Part shown: positions 1 to 7,187 of the stretch, piece by piece
Layout of the letters: each line of letters starts with the position of its first letter
Position numbering within the stretch: position 1 is the first letter of the stretch
NCBI RefSeq assembly: GCF_041200145.1
Contig: NZ_CP165734.1
Span: 5,332,001 to 5,396,000 of the forward strand
Origin: Bradyrhizobium sp. LLZ17
Lineage (GTDB): Bacteria; Pseudomonadota; Alphaproteobacteria; Rhizobiales; Xanthobacteraceae
Reading direction: 5' to 3'
Length of the DNA: 64,000 nucleotides
Made by a program: the position numbers and the translations under genes
Notes under the pieces: generated by a model
The model's database searches: none
Told to the model about the DNA's origin: nothing
What the model saw: the letters and a program-made list of their open reading frames with translations, nothing else

Positions 1-685
1 ACTCGACCTCGACCGAGCGCAAGGGCAGCCCCAGCGCGACGATGTCGCGGCGCAGGATTTCCAACGCCGGCTCCATCTGATCGAAGCGCTGCTCGGTGAG
101 ATATTGATAGCCGTGGCTGAGCAGGCTCACCGACGGGGGCGTCCCGGGCTGGCCGGCGTCCTCGGGCCGCATATGCGGATCGTCGAGCTTGAAGATGTGG
201 AATTCGACCTCGAGACCTGCGACGAAATCGTAGCCGCGGCTCGCGAGCTCATCGAGCGTCTTGCGATAAATCCCACGCGTCGCGAACGGCACGGGACGGC
301 CGTTCGCGAAGTAGAGATCGCATAGCACCCAGCCGGTCGCCGGCGCCCAAGGCAGCACGCGAAAAGTTGTGGGGTCGGCGACCATCAGCACATCGGCCGC
401 GCCCTCCATCTCCTTCATGCCGAACCCGCCGCCGGCGGTGAACACCGGAAATACCGTGCGGTGCGAGGTGTCCTTCGCAAGCATCGTCGTGGTGATGGAG
501 CAGCCGCTCTCGAGCGAAGCGAGCGCCTCGGCGGCGATGATGGTCTTGCCACGCAAGATGCCGTGCTGGTCGGGGAAGGCGAGGCGGATGACCTCGAGAT
601 TCTTCTCCTCGACGATCCGACGCATCCGAGTTGCCGCGTCCCTCTGCTCGTCCGACCACAGCGCATGTCGCGCGACGAAAGTCAC
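1..685 (-). CDS. Glutamine synthetase family protein (partial, N-terminal part)
   Basis: This is the first ~228 codons of a glutamine-synthetase-superfamily ligase; the rest lies beyond the left edge. The proposed start is a GTG at 685, giving MTFVARHALWSDEQ; the next in-frame ATG is about 22 codons later. Visible family features are a beta-Grasp-like N-terminus with DQHGILRGK, then GLEVEFHIF, which matches the metal-binding Glu pair of GS enzymes. True GlnA is usually next to glnB, whereas this gene sits beside a Rieske oxygenase. A gamma-glutamylation enzyme for an amine substrate is therefore more likely than the housekeeping enzyme. That role is inferred from the neighbour; the family call is secure. 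Confidence 0.75.
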   Translation of the reverse strand, partial: MTFVARHALWSDEQRDAATRMRRIVEEKNLEVIRLAFPDQHGILRGKTIIAAEALASLESGCSITTTMLAKDTSHRTVFPVFTAGGGFGMKEMEGAADVLMVADPTTFRVLPWAPATGWVLCDLYFANGRPVPFATRGIYRKTLDELASRGYDFVAGLEVEFHIFKLDDPHMRPEDAGQPGTPPSVSLLSHGYQYLTEQRFDQMEPALEILRRDIVALGLPLRSVEVE

Positions 686-705
686 TTTTTCACTCCCCAA
701 CTGCC

Positions 706-796
706 GTAGGGTGGGCAAAGCGAAGCGTGCCCACCACGTCTATCGCCTTCGTGGAAGCATGGTGGGCACGGCGCTTTGCGCCTTTGCCCACCCTAC
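706..796. repeat. Palindromic intergenic repeat, family A, copy 1
   Basis: Starts with gtagggtgggcaaagcg and ends with its near-complement gcctttgcccaccctac, so the arms can form a long hairpin. Two further copies occur at about 32700-32793 and 39638-39735. It fills the gap between the Rieske gene and the glutamine-synthetase-like gene and carries no coding signal. Confidence 0.85.
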
Positions 797-828
797 GGGA
801 GCCGAGCACGATCGTCACTCCGCCGCCG

Positions 829-2172
829 TCAGCCGATGCACATTCTCCGCGATCTCCTTCGGCACCGGTGCGGTCCAGGGGCGCCGCGGCGGCGCTTGAC
901 GTCGACTTCCATCCAGTAGGTTTCCCAGCCCCGCGTCGGCCCGATGCCGTCCATGGTGGCCGGACCCTGGATGCTGCACGCGTTGGCCGCGTCGAGAAAC
1001 AGCATCGGCTTCTCGCCGCCCGCGACCTTCTCGATTTCCTGCCGCAGCAGGCGGCGATATTGCACGATGGCCTTGTCGCTCGTGCCGAGATGCTCTTTCG
1101 TACGGTCCTGGATCGCGCCCATCGACTCCACCGCCCACTGGTCGTGCACGTTGATGTCGCTGCCCATGCCGGTGTAGGTCGCGGTCTGCTGCTCGTGCGG
1201 ATCGAAACCGTAATCGTTGCCGCTGTTCTTGCGCGATTTGTAGTCGGGCAGCTCGTAGAGCTCGAGCCGCTGCTCGCGCATTTTCTGCTTGTCGACCGGG
1301 TTCGCGTAGCTGGTGAAGATCGCGTACCAGTAACAGTTCCCGTCATCGATCGGGACGTGCCACTGCGTGATCGTCATCTCCGTGCTCATGGGAATGACGA
1401 AGCCGTGCGGGAAGAGCTGGTTGGTGACGCGTACATGGGTACGCTCCTCGTCGATCTCGCGCAGCGCAATCAGCCGCAGTCCGTATTCGGTGTGCTCGAC
1501 ATTGATGATCGGGCGGTCGAATTCACGCAGGATCTTCGTCATCGGCAGGTCGCTACCTGCGGACGCGCCGCGGAACTGCCTGCCGTAGGCGGTGGAGGTG
1601 TCCTCGTCCTCGAAGAAACGATGCAGATAGGACGCATGCGCGGGATCGATGCCGACCTCGAGCGCCTGCAGCCAGTTGCAGGCCATGTGGCCCTTGAAGG
1701 CGAAGGTGTGCGTGCCGGGTGCGATGAAGCAGTCGAGTTCTGGAAAGGCCGGCGGATCGCCCTCGCCGAGATAAGCCCACAGGATGCCGCTCTTCTCCAC
1801 CACCGGATATGAGCGCTGCCGGACGTTCTGGCAGAGCTTCGAGTCGTTCGGCTCGGCCGGGGTCTCGATGCATTGGCCGGTCGCGTCGAACAGCCAGCCG
1901 TGGAAGGCGCAGCGCAGGCCGCCATGCTCGAGCCGTCCGAAGGCGAGGTCGGCGCCGCGGTGCGCGCAGTGGCGGTCGATCAGGCCGTAGCGTCCGCCCT
2001 CGTCGCGGAACAGGACCAAATTCTCGCCGAGCAGCTTGACGGGGCGGATCGGCCGCGCGCCCTCCAGCTCATCGAGCAGCGCCGCCGGCTGCCAATAGCT
2101 TCGCATCAGTCTGCCGCAGGGCTCCTTCGCCCCAGTGCGGGTGATCAGGTCGTTCTGCTCCTGGCTCATCAT
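829..2172 (-). CDS. Aromatic ring-hydroxylating (Rieske) oxygenase, large subunit; C-terminus frameshifted
   Basis: Phthalate 4,5-dioxygenase-like oxygenase of about 447 residues. The N-terminal Rieske domain shows the [2Fe-2S] ligand pattern CAH followed 16 residues later by CAFH. The catalytic domain shows the mononuclear iron motif DPAHASYLH. No ferredoxin, reductase or small subunit lies nearby, so redox partners must be encoded elsewhere. The last ~18 residues read in this frame (RRRGAPGPHRCRRR) look non-native. A one-base change near 898 would instead give a tail ending PVPKEIAENVHRLTAAE with its stop at 815, so a small indel is likely. The gene is transcribed towards the glutamine-synthetase-like gene and is divergent from the IclR regulator. 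The substrate is unknown. Confidence 0.85.
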   Translation of the reverse strand: MMSQEQNDLITRTGAKEPCGRLMRSYWQPAALLDELEGARPIRPVKLLGENLVLFRDEGGRYGLIDRHCAHRGADLAFGRLEHGGLRCAFHGWLFDATGQCIETPAEPNDSKLCQNVRQRSYPVVEKSGILWAYLGEGDPPAFPELDCFIAPGTHTFAFKGHMACNWLQALEVGIDPAHASYLHRFFEDEDTSTAYGRQFRGASAGSDLPMTKILREFDRPIINVEHTEYGLRLIALREIDEERTHVRVTNQLFPHGFVIPMSTEMTITQWHVPIDDGNCYWYAIFTSYANPVDKQKMREQRLELYELPDYKSRKNSGNDYGFDPHEQQTATYTGMGSDINVHDQWAVESMGAIQDRTKEHLGTSDKAIVQYRRLLRQEIEKVAGGEKPMLFLDAANACSIQGPATMDGIGPTRGWETYWMEVDVKRRRGAPGPHRCRRRSRRMCIG

Positions 2173-2202
2173 GGCGAGTGCATCCTCGTGGAGTGACGTT
2201 TG

Positions 2203-2227
2203 TTCGCCTATTGAACGAATGGGCGAA
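2203..2227. promoter_or_regulatory. Candidate IclR-type operator in a divergent promoter region
   Basis: An interrupted palindrome, TTCGCC then 13 bases then GGCGAA, lies between the Rieske gene and the IclR-family gene. Partly symmetric AT-rich sequence surrounds it. Its position between a divergent regulator and target, and its symmetry, fit an operator for the adjacent regulator. Binding is inferred. Confidence 0.5.
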
Positions 2228-2280
2228 TTATGACATGCCTTGGTCCGGCAGCAAGCACTATTTTGCAGGAACGTCCCGAC

Positions 2281-3066
2281 ATGCCCAAACTGAAGCGGAG
2301 CGAGAGCGACGAACGCGCGACGGATTTCGTCGAGAGTCTCGATCGCGGGCTACGCCTGCTGCAGTGCTTCGGCACCAATGCGGGCCCGATGACGCTCAGC
2401 GATCTGGCCCGCGCCGCCGGTCTTCCGCGCGCAACCGCGCGGCGCATGCTGTTGACGCTCCAGTACGGCGGTTTTGTCAGCGGCGATGGAAAACTGTTCT
2501 CGCTGACGCCCCATGTGCTGACGCTCGCGGCGTCGTATCTGCGGTCCAACCAGCTTGTCACGGTGCTGCAACCGGTGCTGGATCGTGTCGCGACCGCGGC
2601 GAACGAAATCTCCTCGCTCGCAGTGCTCGATGGCGATGACGTCGTGTTCATCGCCCGTGGTGGCCCGGCGCGGGTGTTTTCGAGCGGACTCGAGATCGGC
2701 TATCGGTTGCCGGCCTTCTGCACCTCGGTCGGCCGCGCCATGCTCGGGCAACTCGATGATATCGAACTTCTCGAACGCCTGAAGAGAATGAAGCGCGAGG
2801 CGCTGACGCCGCAGACGGTGACCGAGCCGAAGGCATTGCTCGCGCGCATTGTCGCCGACCGCGTGCAAGGCTATGCGCTGGTCGACCGCGAAGCCGAGCC
2901 GCATTTTCGCTCGATCTCCGTCCCCGTGCGCCGCTATGACAATGTCATCGTCGCCGCCATCAACATGGGCGCCCACGTCGATCGCGTGCCGGCCAAAGAG
3001 TTGGTCGTGCGGTTTTTGCCGTTACTGTGTGAAGGCGCGGAGTCCGTCGGTACGCAGCTGTTGTAG
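2281..3066 (+). CDS. IclR family transcriptional regulator
   Basis: A 261-residue regulator with an N-terminal winged helix-turn-helix (FVESLDRGLRLLQCF, then MTLSDLARAAGLPRATARR) and a C-terminal IclR effector domain containing the usual GYALVDREAEP and ISVPV blocks. I place the start at the ATG at 2281 because it matches the family N-terminus; an upstream in-frame ATG at 2230 would add 17 unconserved residues. It resembles the PcaR/PobR type that senses aromatic compounds. It is divergent from the Rieske oxygenase and probably controls the oxygenase and glutamine-synthetase-like pair. Confidence 0.88.
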   Translation: MPKLKRSESDERATDFVESLDRGLRLLQCFGTNAGPMTLSDLARAAGLPRATARRMLLTLQYGGFVSGDGKLFSLTPHVLTLAASYLRSNQLVTVLQPVLDRVATAANEISSLAVLDGDDVVFIARGGPARVFSSGLEIGYRLPAFCTSVGRAMLGQLDDIELLERLKRMKREALTPQTVTEPKALLARIVADRVQGYALVDREAEPHFRSISVPVRRYDNVIVAAINMGAHVDRVPAKELVVRFLPLLCEGAESVGTQLL

Positions 3067-3147
3067 CCTGGATGGAGCGAAGCGAAATCCGGGGATATCA
3101 CCGCGGGCGAGATCTTCCCGGATTGCGCTTCGCTGCATCCGGGCTAC
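3063..3147. repeat. Palindromic intergenic repeat, family B, copy 1
   Basis: Arms read gcctggatggagcgaagcg and, near the far end, cgcttcgctgcatccgggc, making a long imperfect hairpin. A second copy is at 35376-35457. It lies between the IclR gene and the convergent haemoglobin gene, where it may act as a bidirectional transcription end. Confidence 0.8.
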
Positions 3148-3154
3148 TGCGCGG

Positions 3155-3547
3155 CTAGCGGTTGCGCATCCAGTCGGCGAGGCCCGACAGGGCGCGATCG
3201 AGGTCCTGCCGCGCCGCGGCGTCCACAACCGTCTCCTCCAGCGCCCAGCGCATGCAGAGCAGCCAGGCGTTGCGCTCGGCGTCGCCGATGGCAAAGCCGA
3301 TGTGGCGCTGACGCAGTCGCGGATGGCCCTTCTCGACTGAGTACAGTTTTGGGCCGCCGGTCCATTCGGTGAGATAGCGCTTGAGCACGTCCCGGATCAG
3401 GCCGAGGTCGTCCGCATGCATCGCGCGGATGATGTTCGCTTGCGGCAGCGTGTCCATGCGGTCGTAGAAACGATCGACCAGAAGGTCGATGGCGGCGCTG
3501 CCGCCGATCCGCTCGAACATCGACGTCGTGACATCGCTGTCGGTCAT
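3155..3547 (-). CDS. Group II (TrHbO-type) truncated haemoglobin
   Basis: A 130-residue 2-on-2 globin. It shows FERIGG near the N-terminus, the B-helix region VDRFYDRM, KRYLTEWTGGP, and the F-helix segment HPRLRQRHIGF carrying the proximal His. Group II proteins bind oxygen with high affinity and have been linked to oxygen supply or peroxide and NO chemistry. It ends 5' of boxR in the same orientation with a 2-base gap, so the two are probably co-transcribed. That suggests a role in the oxygen-dependent box pathway, which is inferred from context. Confidence 0.9.
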   Translation of the reverse strand: MTDSDVTTSMFERIGGSAAIDLLVDRFYDRMDTLPQANIIRAMHADDLGLIRDVLKRYLTEWTGGPKLYSVEKGHPRLRQRHIGFAIGDAERNAWLLCMRWALEETVVDAAARQDLDRALSGLADWMRNR

Positions 3548-3549
3548 AG

Positions 3550-4458
3550 CTACAGCGCCACGCTGCGCAGCCCGAAGCTGCGGGCTTCGTTTTGCAGCAC
3601 CGGGCGCACCGCGTCGATCAGCCGTGCGGCGGCGGCGTCCACCGACAGCCCTGCCGTATCCACCACCGCCGTCGCGCGCGCATATAGCGGCTCGCGGCTG
3701 AGCAGGATGTTGCGCAGTTCCGCCATCGCGGAACGGTCGTCCGCCATCGGCCGCAGATCGCCCTGGCGGCGCACGCGGGCCATGTGCTCTTCCGGCTCGG
3801 CTTTCAGCCAGATCGTGTAGAACGACGAGAGAATCTGGTCGAACGTCAAGGGCTCCGAGACGATGCCGCCGCCGGTCGCCAGCACCATCAGCTCGTTGCG
3901 TGCGAGAAGCTGCTGGAGCGCGGCCTGCTCCATGCGGCGAAAGCCTTCCTGACCGTAGAGCGCGATGATCTCGGCGACCGAGAGACCGTTTTGCTGCTCG
4001 ACCTCCTTGTTGAGTTCGACGAAGCTCCAGCCGACCTTCTTCGCCAAGATCTTGCCGAGCGTCGATTTGCCGGCGCCGCGCAGGCCGATCAGCGCGATGC
4101 CGCAGAACGGCGCGCGGCGCGGCGTCGATGCGCTGCCGCCAGCGAGCAGATCCTTGGCCTGGGCGATCTGGGCAGGCGTCGCCTTGCGCAGCAGGTCGCG
4201 AAACATCTGCCAGTCCGGTGTCGGATCGGCCGAGGGCAGCAGGTCTTCCAGATGTGCGCCCATCGCATCCGACACCCGGCGCAGCAGCACGATGGAGACA
4301 TTGCCCTTGCCGCTTTCGAGCTGAGCAATATAGCGCTCCGATATGCCCGAAACCTTCGCGAGCACTTTTCGCGACATGCCGCGCAGTGCGCGCATCGTGC
4401 GCACGCGCTGGCCGAGTTGTTCGAGGAAGCGGGATTCGGCGTCGGGACTGTCGGTCAT
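3550..4458 (-). CDS. boxR: BoxR/BzdR-type benzoyl-CoA-responsive regulator
   Basis: A 302-residue two-domain protein. Residues ~15-75 form an XRE-type helix-turn-helix (LGQRVRTMRALRGMSRKVLA, then ISERYIAQLESGKGN). Residues ~115-285 form a shikimate-kinase-like domain with a P-loop GLRGAGKS at 125-132 and ATGGGIV. This fusion is diagnostic of BzdR/BoxR, in which the kinase-like domain binds benzoyl-CoA and relieves repression of benzoate genes. It is divergent from the benzoate-CoA ligase gene. The intergenic region holds four AATGC/GCATT half-sites that are good operator candidates. Confidence 0.95.
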   Translation of the reverse strand: MTDSPDAESRFLEQLGQRVRTMRALRGMSRKVLAKVSGISERYIAQLESGKGNVSIVLLRRVSDAMGAHLEDLLPSADPTPDWQMFRDLLRKATPAQIAQAKDLLAGGSASTPRRAPFCGIALIGLRGAGKSTLGKILAKKVGWSFVELNKEVEQQNGLSVAEIIALYGQEGFRRMEQAALQQLLARNELMVLATGGGIVSEPLTFDQILSSFYTIWLKAEPEEHMARVRRQGDLRPMADDRSAMAELRNILLSREPLYARATAVVDTAGLSVDAAAARLIDAVRPVLQNEARSFGLRSVAL

Positions 4459-4502
4459 GGGCCTTCTTTAGCGGGTGCCTTCTTTAAAGGATGTCCTGCG
4501 GC

Positions 4503-4551
4503 GCATTTTAATGAAACATAATGCGTGATAGCATTGACAGCAAGCCAATGC
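4503..4551. promoter_or_regulatory. Candidate BoxR operator: four AATGC/GCATT half-sites
   Basis: Alternating half-sites occur as GCATT at 4503-4507, AATGC at 4520-4524, GCATT at 4531-4535 and AATGC at 4547-4551, the last extending to TGCA. The middle pair forms a perfect palindrome, AATGC-N6-GCATT. The same half-site recurs upstream of boxC. TGCA repeats are the described recognition element of the related regulator BzdR (recalled, not checked). The region separates boxR from bclA. Confidence 0.65.
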
Positions 4552-4596
4552 AGTGTCTTTCTATGAATTATAATTCTAAATTCGGGGGAGACGACC

Positions 4597-6138
4597 GTGA
4601 GCGAGGGATCCTACAACGCGGTGACCTGGCTGCTCGACCGTAACGTCGAGGAGGGCCGCGGCGACAAGGTCGTGTTCGACGACACCGTCTCGCGGCTCAC
4701 CTATGGCGAGCTCCAACAGCAGACCTGCCGCGCCGCCAACATGCTGCGTCGTCTCGGCGTCCGCCGCGAAGAGCGCGTGGCGATGATCATGCTGGATACG
4801 ATCGATTTCCCGATCGTGTTTCTGGGCGCGATCCGCGCCGGCATTTTGCCGGTGCCGCTCAACACGCTGCTGACCGCGGATCAATACGCCTACACCCTCG
4901 CGGACTGCCGCGCGCGCGTGCTGTTCGTGTCCGAAGCGCTCTATCCCGTCATCAAGGATGTGGTCGGCCGGATGCCGGATCTCGAGCATGTCGTGGTGTC
5001 CGGCGCCAAGATGAACGGCCACAAGCAGCTCGCTGAAGAACTCGCGCGCGAAAGCGATCGATTCGCGACGGCCGCGACGCATCCGGACGAGCCGGCGTTC
5101 TGGCTGTACTCGTCGGGCTCAACCGGCATGCCCAAGGGCGTGCGCCATCTGCATTCCAACCTGCAGGCGACGGCCGACACCTACGCCAAGCAGGTGCTGG
5201 GCATCCGAGAGACCGATATCGGCCTCTCCGCGGCAAAGCTGTTCTTCGCCTATGGCCTCGGCAATGCGCTGACCTTCCCGATGTCGGTCGGCGCCACCAC
5301 GATTTTGAACAGCGAGCGGCCGACGCCGGCGCGGATGTTCGACCTGATGAATCGCTATAATCCATCGATCTTCTACGGTGTACCGACGCTGTTCGCGGCG
5401 ATGCTGAACGACGAGGCGATGAAGAACGAGCGTGGCGGCAAATCGCTGCGCATCTGCACCTCCGCCGGCGAGGCGCTGCCGGAATCCGTCGGCAACAGCT
5501 GGAAGGCCCGCTTCGGCGTCGACATCCTCGATGGTGTCGGCTCGACCGAGCTGTTGCATATCTTCCTGTCGAACGCGCCCGGCGACATCAAATATGGTTC
5601 GTCCGGCAAGCCAGTGCCGGGCTATGCGGTCCGGCTCGTCAATGAAGCGGGCCAGGACGTGGCTGATGGCGAAGTCGGCGAACTGCTGGTCGACGCGCCC
5701 TCCGCCGGCGAGGGTTACTGGAATCAGCGCCACAAGAGCCGCCGCACCTTTGAAGGACCGTGGACCCGCACCGGTGACAAATACATCCGGGACACTGAGG
5801 GCCGCTACACCTTCTGCGGCCGCGCCGACGACATGTTCAAGGTCTCCGGCATCTGGGTCTCCCTGTTCGAGGTCGAAAGCGCGTTGATCACGCACCCGGC
5901 CGTGCTGGAGGCCGCCGTCGTGCCGGAGGCCGATCGGGAGGGCCTGTTCAAGCCCAAGGCCTTCGTCGTGCTGCGCCCCGGCGCAAAGACGACGGAGTTG
6001 CAGGAGATGCTGAAGGAGCACGTCAAGCAGAAGATCGGCCCCTGGAAATATCCGCGCTGGATCGACGTGGTGGAGTCGTTGCCGAAGACGGCGACGGGAA
6101 AGATCCAGCGGTTCAAATTGCGCGACGGGGCGAATTAG
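4597..6138 (+). CDS. bclA: Benzoate-CoA ligase
   Basis: A 513-residue acyl-adenylate-forming enzyme that activates benzoate to benzoyl-CoA with ATP, the entry step of the box pathway. It carries the AMP-binding P-loop YSSGSTGMPKG at 171-181, the motif RTGDKY, the hinge GRADDMFKVSG and the C-terminal catalytic lysine in PKTATGKIQR. Length and sequence style match BclA/BadA ligases. The start is a GTG at 4597 preceded by a strong gggggag ribosome site. It is the first gene of the plus-strand catabolic run and is divergent from boxR. Confidence 0.95.
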   Translation: MSEGSYNAVTWLLDRNVEEGRGDKVVFDDTVSRLTYGELQQQTCRAANMLRRLGVRREERVAMIMLDTIDFPIVFLGAIRAGILPVPLNTLLTADQYAYTLADCRARVLFVSEALYPVIKDVVGRMPDLEHVVVSGAKMNGHKQLAEELARESDRFATAATHPDEPAFWLYSSGSTGMPKGVRHLHSNLQATADTYAKQVLGIRETDIGLSAAKLFFAYGLGNALTFPMSVGATTILNSERPTPARMFDLMNRYNPSIFYGVPTLFAAMLNDEAMKNERGGKSLRICTSAGEALPESVGNSWKARFGVDILDGVGSTELLHIFLSNAPGDIKYGSSGKPVPGYAVRLVNEAGQDVADGEVGELLVDAPSAGEGYWNQRHKSRRTFEGPWTRTGDKYIRDTEGRYTFCGRADDMFKVSGIWVSLFEVESALITHPAVLEAAVVPEADREGLFKPKAFVVLRPGAKTTELQEMLKEHVKQKIGPWKYPRWIDVVESLPKTATGKIQRFKLRDGAN

Positions 6139-6144
6139 TCAGCT

Positions 6145-6247
6145 CGTCATTCCGGGGCGATGCGAAGCATCGAACCCGGAATCTCGAGCCGCAAAGACAA
6201 TATCGAGATTCCGGATCAACTCGCTTTGCGAGTTGTCCGGAATGACG
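6145..6247. repeat. Palindromic intergenic repeat, family D, copy 1
   Basis: Begins tcattccggggcgatgcga and ends with the complementary ttgtccggaatgac; it contains an internal cccggaatctcgag. A related copy lies at 62846-62926 ahead of lysS. It separates bclA from the hydrolase gene and probably forms a hairpin in the operon transcript. Confidence 0.8.
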
Positions 6248-6267
6248 GAGTGAATTGGAAACTCAGC

Positions 6268-7104
6268 ATGACCGACCTCACCCCCACCGGCTTCCTTAGT
6301 ATCGGCAACACCAGTCTCGAATACAAATGGCTGGCGCCGCATTCTGCGGACGCGCCGAGCATCGTCATGCTGCATGAAGGGCTCGGCTCGGTCGGGCTGT
6401 GGGGCGAATTCCCGGAAAAACTTCGGGAGGCGACCGGCGCCGGCATCTTCGCTTACTCGCGTGCAGGCTATGGCCAGTCGAGCCCGGTGATGCTGCCGCG
6501 GCCGCTCGACTACATGCAGCGCGAGGCGCTCGACGTGCTGCCGAAGGTCCTTGACGCAATCGGCTTCAAGCGTGGCCTGTTACTCGGCCATTCCGACGGC
6601 GCCTCGATCGCGGCGATCTATGCGGGCGCGCATCAGGATCACCGGCTCTGGGGCCTCGTGCTGATGGCGCCGCATTTCATCGTCGAGGACATCTCGGTGC
6701 TGTCGATCGCGGCGATCAAGACCGCCTATGAGACCACGGACCTCAGGCCAAAACTCGCGCGCTGGCACAAGGATGTCGACAACGCCTTCTATGGCTGGAA
6801 CGGCGCCTGGCTCGATCCGGCATTCCGCGCCTGGGACATCTCGGAATATCTCGCCTACATCCGCGTTCCCGTGCTGGTCCTACAAGGCGTGGACGACCAG
6901 TACGGGACGCTGCGTCAGGCCGAGATCGCGCAGCAAGAATGCTATTGCCCGGTCGATTTGAAAGTCCTTTCAGGCGCTGCGCATTCTCCGCATCGCGAAG
7001 CTCCGGGGCAGACGCTTGACGCGATTGAGCAATTTGCAGCAGCGGCCCTGCGCCAAGACATGAAACAACAAGACATGAAACAAAATGCATGTACGTCTCG
7101 ATAA
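6268..7104 (+). CDS. Alpha/beta hydrolase in the box cluster
   Basis: A 278-residue alpha/beta-fold hydrolase. The nucleophile elbow is GHSDG, the acidic residue probably lies in QGVDDQYGT, and the catalytic His is in AAHSPHREAP, so the triad looks complete. The start at 6268 (MTDLTPTGFLS) is preferred because the longer reading from 6160 would run through the upstream repeat. It sits between bclA and boxC. A hydrolase of a CoA thioester or lactone intermediate, perhaps rescuing trapped CoA, is plausible. The substrate cannot be read from the sequence. Confidence 0.85.
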   Translation: MTDLTPTGFLSIGNTSLEYKWLAPHSADAPSIVMLHEGLGSVGLWGEFPEKLREATGAGIFAYSRAGYGQSSPVMLPRPLDYMQREALDVLPKVLDAIGFKRGLLLGHSDGASIAAIYAGAHQDHRLWGLVLMAPHFIVEDISVLSIAAIKTAYETTDLRPKLARWHKDVDNAFYGWNGAWLDPAFRAWDISEYLAYIRVPVLVLQGVDDQYGTLRQAEIAQQECYCPVDLKVLSGAAHSPHREAPGQTLDAIEQFAAAALRQDMKQQDMKQNACTSR

Positions 7105-7142
7105 CGGGGTAGACGCGCTCACGAATATGCATTATTGTGCAT
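7084..7142. promoter_or_regulatory. Second candidate BoxR operator upstream of boxC
   Basis: AATGCAT lies at 7084-7090, and TGCA at 7128-7131 and 7138-7141 form the direct repeat TGCA-N6-TGCA; the middle one also reads GCATT. It overlaps the end of the hydrolase gene and sits just ahead of boxC. This suggests an internal BoxR-controlled promoter. Confidence 0.6.
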
Positions 7143-7187
7143 CCAGCGGTTCAAACCGAAGATCAAAATCAAGCTCAAGGGTGGCCC

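Noticed and set aside
4534..4574. TTGACA and TATAAT considered as the bclA promoter
   Set aside because: They are 29 bases apart, too far for a standard sigma-70 promoter.
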